Source of the DNA: Pseudomonadota bacterium | Lineage (GTDB): Bacteria; Pseudomonadota; Alphaproteobacteria; Rhodospirillales; Magnetospirillaceae | Assembly: GCA_021781575.1 (NCBI GenBank) | Contig: JAJXWP010000010.1 | Span: 48,472 to 112,471, forward strand | Reading direction: 5' to 3' | DNA: 64,000 nucleotides | In this document: positions 13,280 to 20,670 of the stretch, piece by piece | How the letters are laid out: the number at the start of each line of letters is the position of its first letter | Position numbering within the stretch: the first letter of the stretch is position 1 | The notes under the pieces: generated by a model | Told to the model about the DNA's origin: nothing | What the model saw: the letters and a program-made list of their open reading frames with translations, nothing else | The model's database searches: none | Program-made: the position numbers and the translations under genes

Positions 13280-14985
13280 GGCACTGACGGAAGCCAAACG
13301 GTGACTTTGGTCGGCGGACCGGCATCGACGTCGAGATCACCGCCGTGGGCCCGTGCGATGGCCAGGCAACTGGCCAGGCCCAGCCCGGTTCCGCCGATCC
13401 GGGTGGTGAAGAACGGCTCGAACAGATGCTCGTGGGCTTCGGCCGAAAAGCCGGGACCGTCATCGGTGACGGCGATGAAGGCCATTTCGCCTTCCCATCC
13501 CACCCCGATCTCGATCCGGCCGGCGAAGGAGCTTGCATTGTCGAGCAGGTTGTCGAGCATCTGTTCCAGGCGATAGGGGTCGACCAGGGCCGGCAGAGGT
13601 TGCGGCGGTGCCGCCATGCTCAGCGTCACTTCCGCATGGCGTGCCGACCACCGGTCGGCGATGCCCCGGCAGAGGGACCCGAGGTCGATCTGTTGGCGGG
13701 TCAGGCGGATCGGTCGACCATAGGCCAGCAGCGCTTCGATGGTGGCGATCGAGCGGTCGCAGTGATGCAGCACCAGCTTCATGTCGTCCTGCAACTGGCC
13801 GTCGATGTCCCGGCGCGCGGCGACCAACCGTGCCACATTGCTGATGACGGTCAGCGGATTGTTCAAGTCGTGGGCGACGCGCGCCGCCACCCGGCCGATT
13901 GCCGACAGCTGTTCCCGGTGCTGGGCCTCGCGCTCCAGCCGTCGCAATCGCTTCAAGTCATCCGACATCTTGTTGAAGGCCTGAACCAGCTGCCCCATGG
14001 CATTACGGCCGCCGCCGGCCACCGTCCGCCCGAACTCGCCTCGGCCGACCGCCAGGGTGGCGTCGATGACATCGAACACCGGGCGGAACATGCGGCGCAG
14101 GAAGACGACGATGGTCGTCACCAGCAAGACGCCGAAGCCGGTCATCACCAGGGCCAGCACCGTCTTGACGTCGGCCAGGGCCTCGCCGACCTCGTCGGGG
14201 ACAATGATGTCGATGGCGGCATCGGTGCCGCCGCCGAGCACCGCCGGGACCCGGATGGCGCCTGCCGGCGGCGGTCCAGCAGGGGCGATGCTGACGACGA
14301 CGCCGGTGCCTTGGTTGGGGCGGAACAGTGTGGTCAGGCGTTTGGCCAGCTGCAGGCGCGCCAGCCTGCCCCGATGACCATGCAGGGTGGCGACGGCCAG
14401 CAGCCAGATATCGTCGCCTCGTCGGATGGCCGCCGTATGGGCGCCGAGCCCATCGTCGGGAAAGGCGGTAACCGACAACGGCGGGCCATCTCCGACGGCG
14501 CCGATTTGGCGCCCGTCCATCGTCCACAGCGACACCGACTCGAGGCGGAAGGCGGCGGCAATTCGGGCCACCGCGGCACGCGGCCGATCCATTCCTCCTT
14601 TCAGGTTGAGATACGAGTAGGTACTATCCACCAGTTCGGTGTCCTCGACGAGCAGGCTGGCGATGCTTGCCAATTCGGCCAGTTGTTCGGAGACCGTCCG
14701 TTGAGTGAGGCCGATGAGGCGGGTCAGGCGGACATCGTGAACGATGGTGAAGCGCGATTTGACGAAGTGGTCGACGCTGACGAACAGGACGGCGGTGGTG
14801 AGACCGACCGAGCCGGCCAGGACCACCACGGCCCGCATCCACAGGGTGCGCCACCACGCTGCCGTCGGCCGCACGCGGGATGGGGGCGCCGGTTCGGTGC
14901 GCTGAGACGTTGGCAAAAGGTCAGGACCCGTCGGCATGCTGGAGGTGAGTGGAATTGTCGGCACGAGTGCATGAGCATGGCCCAT
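13276..14985 (-). CDS. Membrane sensor histidine kinase
   Basis: Sensor kinase (569 aa) that probably phosphorylates the divergent NtrC-type regulator. Two membrane helices (about 51-70 and 277-297) enclose a periplasmic sensor region of about 200 residues with no recognised family. A HAMP linker follows, then the HisKA motif with phospho-acceptor His372 (ARVAHDLNNPLT), the N box (LDNLLDNASS), G1 (DDGPGFS) and G2 (GGTGLGLA). The start is uncertain: ATG 14985 overlaps the regulator gene, while ATG 14937 loses 16 non-conserved residues and leaves promoter space. Pairing is inferred from gene order only. Confidence 0.9.
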   Translation of the reverse strand: MGHAHALVPTIPLTSSMPTGPDLLPTSQRTEPAPPSRVRPTAAWWRTLWMRAVVVLAGSVGLTTAVLFVSVDHFVKSRFTIVHDVRLTRLIGLTQRTVSEQLAELASIASLLVEDTELVDSTYSYLNLKGGMDRPRAAVARIAAAFRLESVSLWTMDGRQIGAVGDGPPLSVTAFPDDGLGAHTAAIRRGDDIWLLAVATLHGHRGRLARLQLAKRLTTLFRPNQGTGVVVSIAPAGPPPAGAIRVPAVLGGGTDAAIDIIVPDEVGEALADVKTVLALVMTGFGVLLVTTIVVFLRRMFRPVFDVIDATLAVGRGEFGRTVAGGGRNAMGQLVQAFNKMSDDLKRLRRLEREAQHREQLSAIGRVAARVAHDLNNPLTVISNVARLVAARRDIDGQLQDDMKLVLHHCDRSIATIEALLAYGRPIRLTRQQIDLGSLCRGIADRWSARHAEVTLSMAAPPQPLPALVDPYRLEQMLDNLLDNASSFAGRIEIGVGWEGEMAFIAVTDDGPGFSAEAHEHLFEPFFTTRIGGTGLGLASCLAIARAHGGDLDVDAGPPTKVTVWLPSVP

Positions 14986-16355
14986 CCATCAGCGATGGAA
15001 AAGGAGGATTGACAGATATCATAATCGTCGAGGACGAACCTGATGTCGCCTATATCCTCAAGCGGGCCATCGAGTCCTGCGGCGAGTTCGAGGTTCGCCT
15101 CGCCAAGTCGGTGGGAGAGTTCGAGGCGGAACTGCTCCGCCAACCCCCGGATATCCTGTTCACCGATCTGATGATGCCGGGAGTCGATGGCTTCGAGGTG
15201 ATCCGGCGTGCCCTGGTGATCGACCCCGACCTGCCGATCGTGGTGATCAGCGGCTATTCCAGCATCGACAACGCGGTCAAGGCAGTGAAGGAGGGAGCCT
15301 TCGATTTTCTGCCCAAGCCGTTCAGCCCCGAGGCATTCCAGTTGGTGCTGGCCAAGGTCGAGCGCGAGCGTGGCCTGCGGCGCCGCGCTCGCGAGGCGGC
15401 GGCCCGGGATCCGGAACTCGACGGTATCAAGGGCAACAGCCCCCTCGTGCAGCGCCTGCGCGAATGGATCTGCCGAATCCGCGACACCCAGGCCAATGTT
15501 CTGATCGAGGGCGAGAGCGGCACCGGCAAGGAACTGGTGGCGCGGGCGATCCACGCCGGGCGTGGGCCGTTCCTTGCCATAAACATGGCTGCCGTGCCCG
15601 ACAATCTGGCCGAGGCCGAACTGTTCGGTTATCGCAAAGGGGCGTTCACCGGCGCCGTCGCCGATAAGAAGGGCCTGATGGAGGAGGCTCACCACGGCAC
15701 ACTGTTCCTCGATGAGATCAACGCCGCTACCCTGCCGATGCAGGGGCGCCTGCTGCGCGCCCTTCAGGAGCGCAAGATTCGGCCGGTGGGAGGAACCACC
15801 GAGGTGCCGGTGGATTTCCGCCTCATCTGCGCCGCCAACCGGCCTCTGGAGGAACTGGTGAAGAGTGGCGAGTTCCGTCGCGACCTTTATCACCGCCTCA
15901 ATACCCTGTCGGTGCGGATCCCGCCGCTGCGCGAGCGGCGCCTCGACATCCCCGTGCTGGTCGAGCATTTCGTGCGACGCTATGCGCAGGCCCACGGCCG
16001 CCGGGTCTGCCGGTTCTCGGCCGAGGCGATGGCCGCGCTGGTCGAGGGGGACTGGCCGGGAAATATCCGCGAACTGGAGAACGCCATCGAGCAGTCGGTC
16101 ATCCTGTGCTCGGGCAAGATGACGGAAATCCCGGTCACCGCACTGCCTACGGCGTTGGGCGGGCAGGGATGGCAATTCGGCGAAGCCGGCGAAGGCGAGG
16201 CGCGCCCCAAGACTCTCGCCGAGGTCGAGATGAGCTACATCCTTACCGTCCTGGAGCGGGCCGGCGGCAACAAGGCTGAAGCCGCCCGCATTCTCGACAT
16301 CGGCTACAAGACCCTGCTGCGCAAGCTGGACACTTCCGGCGGCGATCTCGGGTGA
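14949..16355 (+). CDS. Sigma-54-dependent response regulator (NtrC family)
   Basis: Transcription activator with receiver, AAA+ and Fis-type DNA-binding domains (468 aa from GTG 14949). The receiver has an intact phospho-acceptor (Asp73 in FTDLMMPG) and KP switch residues. The AAA+ domain has Walker A GESGTGKE (188-195), the sigma-54-contacting GAFTGA loop (231-236) and Walker B GTLFLDE (250-256). The C-terminus is a Fis-like helix-turn-helix (GNKAEAARILDIGYKTLLRKL-type). The start is unclear: TTG 15009 follows an AAGGAGG at only one base, while GTG 14949 follows GGAGGT. It is likely to act on the sigma-54 promoter at 16586, 230 bases past its stop. Confidence 0.94.
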   Translation: MELSARVHEHGPSISDGKGGLTDIIIVEDEPDVAYILKRAIESCGEFEVRLAKSVGEFEAELLRQPPDILFTDLMMPGVDGFEVIRRALVIDPDLPIVVISGYSSIDNAVKAVKEGAFDFLPKPFSPEAFQLVLAKVERERGLRRRAREAAARDPELDGIKGNSPLVQRLREWICRIRDTQANVLIEGESGTGKELVARAIHAGRGPFLAINMAAVPDNLAEAELFGYRKGAFTGAVADKKGLMEEAHHGTLFLDEINAATLPMQGRLLRALQERKIRPVGGTTEVPVDFRLICAANRPLEELVKSGEFRRDLYHRLNTLSVRIPPLRERRLDIPVLVEHFVRRYAQAHGRRVCRFSAEAMAALVEGDWPGNIRELENAIEQSVILCSGKMTEIPVTALPTALGGQGWQFGEAGEGEARPKTLAEVEMSYILTVLERAGGNKAEAARILDIGYKTLLRKLDTSGGDLG

Positions 16356-16670
16356 AAGTAGTACATAAATATCATTGCCATCCGTGCCGCCACGATGCTA
16401 GAACATATCAGAGCAAGCTAATAATTATGGGTCAAAAAGACGGCTCGTAAAAGTAGAGTATGTCGATTTGACCGCGGCGCAGGCCCGCCCGAACGGATAG
16501 CCTGTTATCCTCTTCCTTCCTGGCGACGGGGCGGCGCTCGGCGCCGTCTTTACTCGTCCCGCCTATCCGTTTGGCTTTTGCCATCTGGCATCTCGGTTGC
16601 TTCTGTCCGGTGACGAAAAGGCGCTCCGCAGAGAGCGTCGCCATGGCTTGGCACCGGGGAGAACGGCAGG
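16356..16670. other. Regulatory intergenic region upstream of outer-membrane channel gene
   Basis: The region carries the sigma-54 promoter at 16586-16601. Further upstream is an inverted repeat GGTCAAA (16430-16436) / TTTGACC (16467-16473) that could be part of an upstream activator site for the NtrC-type protein. The stretch 16356-16470 is markedly AT-rich. A minus-strand open frame of 70 codons spans it but has no recognisable content. Confidence 0.5.
16586..16601 (+). promoter_or_regulatory. Sigma-54 (RpoN) promoter, -24/-12 type
   Basis: TGGCA at 16586-16590 and TTGCT at 16597-16601 match the -24 (TGGCA) and -12 (TTGCW) elements. The invariant GG and GC are separated by exactly 10 bases. 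Transcription would start near 16612, about 60 bases before the ATG of the channel gene. The adjacent NtrC-family gene makes a functional link likely. Confidence 0.7.
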
Positions 16671-17720
16671 ATGTTCATGGACAGGAAGAAGACCGAGACG
16701 GCCAGGGATTTGCCGGCGGGCATGTGGGGGAAGACCCGGCGGGAGGGGCAGGCTCTACGCGGCCAGGTGACGCCGCGCAGGAAAATCGCCCGGCATGTGG
16801 TTGCGGGCGCGGCAGTTCTCGCTGCCTGGGCCGGCGGCGCGCAGGCCACGGAAGGCGGTGGCACGGCTTATTTTCAGGGGCAGAAGACAACCAATCTCGG
16901 CCTGCTGCCGCCCGACGGGTTTTCCTATTCGGAACTGAATTTTTTCTATGATGCCAACAAGCTGGCTGGCCGCTATGGCCAGTCGTTCCTGCCCAAATAT
17001 CATGTTGAAGTCGAACAGCTCGGCGCCCGGCTTTCCTACGTGTTCCCCGAGCAATTCGCCGGCACGAAGTGGGGCATGACTCTCCAGATCCCGATGCTGC
17101 AGTCGATGTTCCAGAAAAAATCACCCGACGAGGTCCACTTCCCCGTCGACCGGCGTCAGTGGGGGCTGGGAGACGTGAAATTCGCTCCCATCCAGATGGG
17201 GTGGAGCGGCGATACGGCTATCGGACATATTGATCACAACGTCCAGGTCTACCTCAGCGCGCCGACTGGACAGTATGACAACACCTATCCCTTTAACGTT
17301 TCACGGAACTACTGGAGCTACTGGGTTTCGTTCGGGCAAACCTGGCAGCCGACGAAGGATATCGAGATCGGCTTCATGCCGAGCTACATCAAGAATATGG
17401 AAGATACGCATACACATTACCAATCTGGCGACGAATTCGAAGTTGATTATAATATTGGCCACAGGATCTCAGGGTATACATGGTTCGACATCAACGGTTA
17501 TTACTACAAGCAGCTGACGGGTGACACTCAGTTCGGCAGGCCGGTCATCATTCCCCACGACCCGGGCGCGGGGTTCATGGGCCGCGTTCTGGGCATCGGG
17601 CCCCAGGTCCGCTTTCCGCTGTTCGGTGTCGGCGTGATTGCCAAATGGCAGCATGAAATGCTGGTGGAGAACCGGCCGCAAGGCGACCGGGTATGGCTGA
17701 TCTTTTCCGGACGCTTTTGA
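16671..17720 (+). CDS. Outer-membrane transporter, phenol MetA-pathway family (SphA-like)
   Basis: Predicted outer-membrane beta-barrel channel (349 aa) of the family found with aromatic and alcohol degradation genes (Phenol_MetA_deg). An unusually long basic N-terminus precedes a signal peptide (about residues 40-60, HVVAGAAVLAAWAGGAQA). The mature protein has the family's N-terminal segment (TAYFQGQKTTNLGLLPPDGF), many alternating aromatic strands, and ends in Phe (WLIFSGRF) as expected for a BAM substrate. It sits alone behind a sigma-54 promoter next to a sensor/regulator pair, so it is probably induced by a small hydrophobic substrate. The N-terminal start may be later than annotated. 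Confidence 0.8.
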   Translation: MFMDRKKTETARDLPAGMWGKTRREGQALRGQVTPRRKIARHVVAGAAVLAAWAGGAQATEGGGTAYFQGQKTTNLGLLPPDGFSYSELNFFYDANKLAGRYGQSFLPKYHVEVEQLGARLSYVFPEQFAGTKWGMTLQIPMLQSMFQKKSPDEVHFPVDRRQWGLGDVKFAPIQMGWSGDTAIGHIDHNVQVYLSAPTGQYDNTYPFNVSRNYWSYWVSFGQTWQPTKDIEIGFMPSYIKNMEDTHTHYQSGDEFEVDYNIGHRISGYTWFDINGYYYKQLTGDTQFGRPVIIPHDPGAGFMGRVLGIGPQVRFPLFGVGVIAKWQHEMLVENRPQGDRVWLIFSGRF

Positions 17721-17734
17721 ACCATCCCTGCTGT

Positions 17735-18319
17735 TCATGGCCCTCCCCCCGGATGGGGGAGGGCCGGCTGGGGGTGTGCCCGCCGCCGCGCAAAGGCGGC
17801 GAAATCTTCCCGCTGCCCCTCCGCTACCCACTGGAACATTGAGAGGAAATCATCAGCCTCCAGCAGGCCCGGCATGCGCGCCGACTCGATGTCGGGGCCC
17901 GATCGTCCGGCAACGGCGGCGGGATCCTTGGGAAGGAACTGGATCGTCGGGGTGACATGGATGGCGTATTTTTGCCCCAGGCGGCTTTCCGATTGCCGGC
18001 TGCCGTCGAAGTCGGTCACCATCCGCGTCCCGTGCAGATCCAGCACGACCAGGACGAAATGGCTGCTGATCCAACCGGAGATCCGCGGATCGGACAAATA
18101 CTGATCGTCCATCCGGCGGCAATAGGGGCAGCCCTTCTGCTCCCAGACCACGGCGAAGCGCTTGCCGGTAGCTGCGGCTTCGGCGATCCGGCGCGGCAGG
18201 TCAATGCCGCCGCCGCTCCGGGCGGGCGCCTGACCGCTCCACAGCACCGCGGCGAGGGCGGCGGTCAACAGGCCGGCCGCCCTGATTGCTTCACGTCGGG
18301 TGATGGGGCGCCGCGTCAT
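17735..18319 (-). CDS. soxW: Thioredoxin-fold protein SoxW
   Basis: Periplasmic thioredoxin-like protein (194 aa) thought to keep Sox proteins reduced using electrons delivered by SoxV/CcdA. A twin-arginine-like N-terminus (TRRPITRREAIRAAG) leads a hydrophobic signal. The redox site is GCPYC followed by RRMDDQYL, and a cis-Pro motif occurs in HVTPTIQF. The ATG overlaps the stop of the DsrE-like gene (ATGA at 18319-18316). The last codons fall near an 11-bp GC-rich hairpin. It is the last gene of the sox operon. Confidence 0.85.
   Translation of the reverse strand: MTRRPITRREAIRAAGLLTAALAAVLWSGQAPARSGGGIDLPRRIAEAAATGKRFAVVWEQKGCPYCRRMDDQYLSDPRISGWISSHFVLVVLDLHGTRMVTDFDGSRQSESRLGQKYAIHVTPTIQFLPKDPAAVAGRSGPDIESARMPGLLEADDFLSMFQWVAEGQREDFAAFARRRAHPQPALPHPGGGP
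17739..17765. repeat. 11-bp perfect GC-rich hairpin at the soxW 3' end
   Basis: GGCCCTCCCCC (17739-17749) pairs perfectly with GGGGGAGGGCC (17755-17765) around the loop CGGAT. It lies between the convergent channel and soxW genes and overlaps the last soxW codons. No T-run follows on either strand, so it is either a rho-independent-like pause/stability hairpin or a dispersed palindromic repeat. A related cccccatcgggg palindrome occurs at the 3' end of the GGDEF-EAL gene near 31000-31030. Confidence 0.55.
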
Positions 18320-18756
18320 GGGGCGATGTAGGTCCAGCCCTTGAGCTGACGCTCGAGCAGCGTCGGCACGCCGGCCGGCGTCATCGCCACCCCCGGCAGC
18401 AGGTCGGCAGCAGTTTTTTTCAACGACGTCATGGTCTGGCCGCAGGCGAGAAACTCCACCTGGTTATATGCCGCCGCCGCCACCCGATCCGCCACTTTCG
18501 AGCCCTTCAACAGGACATTCACCCCGGGGCCGAAGGCGACGATGGCGACCTTGACGTTGTCGGGGCCGTAGAAGGTCTGGCTGTTGAGAGCGTTGTTGAG
18601 GATCAGGTTTACCTTCTTCGGATTATCCGTATCCAGTTGCAGCAGGAGCTTGCGCGGATGGTCCCAGTCGGGCGCGGGCTTGGCCAGATCCTCCGCCAGC
18701 GCGGGAGCCGAGGAGACGAGGAGCGCCGACAGAAAGGCGGCCGAGATCAGCTTCAT
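18316..18756 (-). CDS. Periplasmic DsrE-family protein of the sox operon
   Basis: 146-residue protein with a signal peptide (MKLISAAFLSALLVSSAPALA) and a DsrE/F-like fold. The middle has KVAIVAFGPGVNVL and a single conserved Cys in FLACGQTM. DsrE-family proteins carry sulfane sulfur on a cysteine, and the position between SoxV and SoxW suggests a sulfur-relay or redox-accessory role in thiosulfate oxidation; that is inference. A GGGAGAA Shine-Dalgarno precedes the ATG. It overlaps soxW by four bases. Confidence 0.78.
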   Translation of the reverse strand: MKLISAAFLSALLVSSAPALAEDLAKPAPDWDHPRKLLLQLDTDNPKKVNLILNNALNSQTFYGPDNVKVAIVAFGPGVNVLLKGSKVADRVAAAAYNQVEFLACGQTMTSLKKTAADLLPGVAMTPAGVPTLLERQLKGWTYIAP

Positions 18757-18798
18757 GGTAATTCTCCCGAGTTCAGGATTGCTTGCGATGTCTTGCCA

Positions 18799-19530
18799 TT
18801 ACCCGACCCTGCCAAGGGCCGGCAGGCTGTCGACCAGCCACCCGGCCACGTCGGCGGCGCTGCCGGTGAGGATCATCGTGCCGGTGGCGATCAGCGCGCC
18901 GCCGATCGCCAATTCGACCAGACGCAGGTGGCGTCTGAACCGGCGCATCCACGTCAGGAACGGTCTGGTGGCAAGGGCGGCGGCAAGAAAGGGAATGCCG
19001 AGCCCGGCGGCGTAGGCGCTGAGCAGAAGGGTGCCGCCGGCGGCACCGTGCCGGCTGGCGGCGATCATCAGGATGGTGGCAAGGATGGGGCCGACGCAGG
19101 GGGTCCAGCCGAGCGCGAAGGCAAGGCCGATGACGAAGGCTCCAGCCAGGCCGGGTGGCCGCCGTGCGATGTGCAGGCGCTTGTCGCGATCCAGCAAGGC
19201 GAGACGCAGCAGGCCGCAATAATGCAGGCCGAGCAGGATGATGATCCCGCCTGCGGCCGGTGCCAGCCAGTGCATGTTGGCGGCGAGCAGCCCGCCGACC
19301 GCCGAGGCCGAGGCGCCCAGGGCGACGAACACGGTGGCGAAGCCGGCGACGAAGGCGGCGGCCGCCGCCACCACCTTGCCATTGGGCGACTCCGGTTCGC
19401 CGGCCAGATCCAGCGACGCTCCACCGAGGAAGCACAGATAGGCGGGAACGAGGGGCAGGACGCAGGGCGAGGCGAAGCTCAGGGCGCCGGCCCCGAAGGC
19501 GGCGGCGAAGGACACGTCGAGGATCGCCAT
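18799..19530 (-). CDS. soxV: CcdA/SoxV-type membrane thiol-disulfide transporter
   Basis: Inner-membrane protein (243 aa) that moves reducing equivalents from cytoplasmic thioredoxin to periplasmic partners, here probably SoxW. Six or seven helices are visible, with the two redox cysteines in the usual places: SFASPCVLPLVPAYLC near residue 22 and LGWTPCVGPILA near residue 146. The size and the N-terminal ALSFASPC motif are those of the CcdA family. It could instead serve cytochrome c maturation, but operon position next to soxW supports the sox role. Confidence 0.88.
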   Translation of the reverse strand: MAILDVSFAAAFGAGALSFASPCVLPLVPAYLCFLGGASLDLAGEPESPNGKVVAAAAAFVAGFATVFVALGASASAVGGLLAANMHWLAPAAGGIIILLGLHYCGLLRLALLDRDKRLHIARRPPGLAGAFVIGLAFALGWTPCVGPILATILMIAASRHGAAGGTLLLSAYAAGLGIPFLAAALATRPFLTWMRRFRRHLRLVELAIGGALIATGTMILTGSAADVAGWLVDSLPALGRVG

Positions 19531-19548
19531 GATGCGCCTCCTGCCGTT

Positions 19549-20652
19549 TCAGCCGCGGACCAGCACGGCGCGCAGGGCGCCGCCGACGCTTCTCCGCTCC
19601 AGATATTTGAGGCCCAGCACGCCGCCGCCGATGATCGACAACAGGGCGAGCAGCGAGCCGGCGGCAAGGGTGGACATACCGGTCAGTCCTTGTCCGATGG
19701 TGCAGCCCAGGGCCAGTACGCCGCCTATTCCCATCATCGCCGCGCCGACCAGATGCCGCAGGGTGTCGTTGGCGCTTTCGAACCCTTCCAGTCGGAACCC
19801 TCCTGTGGCCAGAGCGGCGGCCAGCGAACCGGCGATCACTCCACCTACCGTGCCGATGCCGAAGTTGATGGTGGCACCGCTGAAGGTCATCAGGTATTCG
19901 ACGCTGTCGCCGATCGGGGCGATGAAGGTGAACGAGGCCAGGGCGGTGGGCGAGAAGTCGTCGTTGCCCAGGACGCCGGTGATCCACCAGCCGGCCGGCA
20001 CCATCAGGCCAATGACCAGCCCCGACACGACCTTGGCCGGTGAACCGCGGAAATCCGGGTCACGGAAGCAGAACAGCAGCAGGCCGGCGGCCAGTGGCGC
20101 CGCGACCGCCCAGCGGGCGGCCGTCGGCGACAGGCCGGTGAGCTTGGACAGCATGCCCGGCAGGCCCTGATTGGATAGGCCGTGGCTGCCGAGGTCGATA
20201 TTGGCGACGGCCTCCATCCGGACCCGGCCGACGGCGATCAAACCGCGCAACGTCATATAGGCGGCGACGCCGATGACCAGCAGGACCACCAGCGATTTCA
20301 GATTGCCGCCGCCGATGCGGACCAGGGTCTTGTTGCCGCAGCCGCCGGCCATGGTCATGCCGAAGCCGAACATCAAGCCGCCAAGCACGGCGCCGAGCCA
20401 ACCGAAATTGGGGGTGAGGTAGATCGACTTGCTGGTATCGATCATACCCGCCGAGTTCATCGCCTGGGTGCCGAGGATGGCTACGGCGATGGCCAGAAGC
20501 CAGGCTCGCATGCGCCGCCAGTCCTCCATGAAGACGATGTCGGAGATGGCGCCCATGGTACAGAAGTCCGTCTTGTTGGCGACGGCGCCGAACACCATTC
20601 CGGCAAGGAAGCCGGCCCCGGCGACGACGGTGCTGACGGGTAGCTCGTTCAT
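19549..20652 (-). CDS. soxT: YeeE/YedE-family sulfur-compound transporter (SoxT/TsuA-like)
   Basis: Polytopic membrane protein (367 aa) of the family that takes up thiosulfate or a related sulfur compound. Duplicated halves carry the characteristic cysteine motifs NKTDFCTMGAISD (about residues 27-39), AGGCGNKTLVRIG (about 102-114) and LGCTIGQGLTGMS (about 316-328), which line the pathway in TsuA. The ATG has a strong AAGGAGG. It is located between soxB and soxV, matching the SoxT genes of other sox operons. Confidence 0.85.
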   Translation of the reverse strand: MNELPVSTVVAGAGFLAGMVFGAVANKTDFCTMGAISDIVFMEDWRRMRAWLLAIAVAILGTQAMNSAGMIDTSKSIYLTPNFGWLGAVLGGLMFGFGMTMAGGCGNKTLVRIGGGNLKSLVVLLVIGVAAYMTLRGLIAVGRVRMEAVANIDLGSHGLSNQGLPGMLSKLTGLSPTAARWAVAAPLAAGLLLFCFRDPDFRGSPAKVVSGLVIGLMVPAGWWITGVLGNDDFSPTALASFTFIAPIGDSVEYLMTFSGATINFGIGTVGGVIAGSLAAALATGGFRLEGFESANDTLRHLVGAAMMGIGGVLALGCTIGQGLTGMSTLAAGSLLALLSIIGGGVLGLKYLERRSVGGALRAVLVRG

Positions 20653-20670
20653 CGAATCCTCCTTGCTGTC

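Noticed and set aside
16432..16644. 70-codon minus-strand open frame in front of the outer-membrane channel gene
   Set aside because: It lies over the sigma-54 promoter and regulatory DNA, without a recognisable ribosome-binding site or protein family.
17739..17765. Rho-independent terminator
   Set aside because: The stem is perfect but no T-run follows on either strand; kept only as a palindromic repeat.
18637..20043. 468-codon open frame on the plus strand opposite soxT and soxV
   Set aside because: Gly/Gln/Ala-rich shadow frame; no ribosome-binding site or family.
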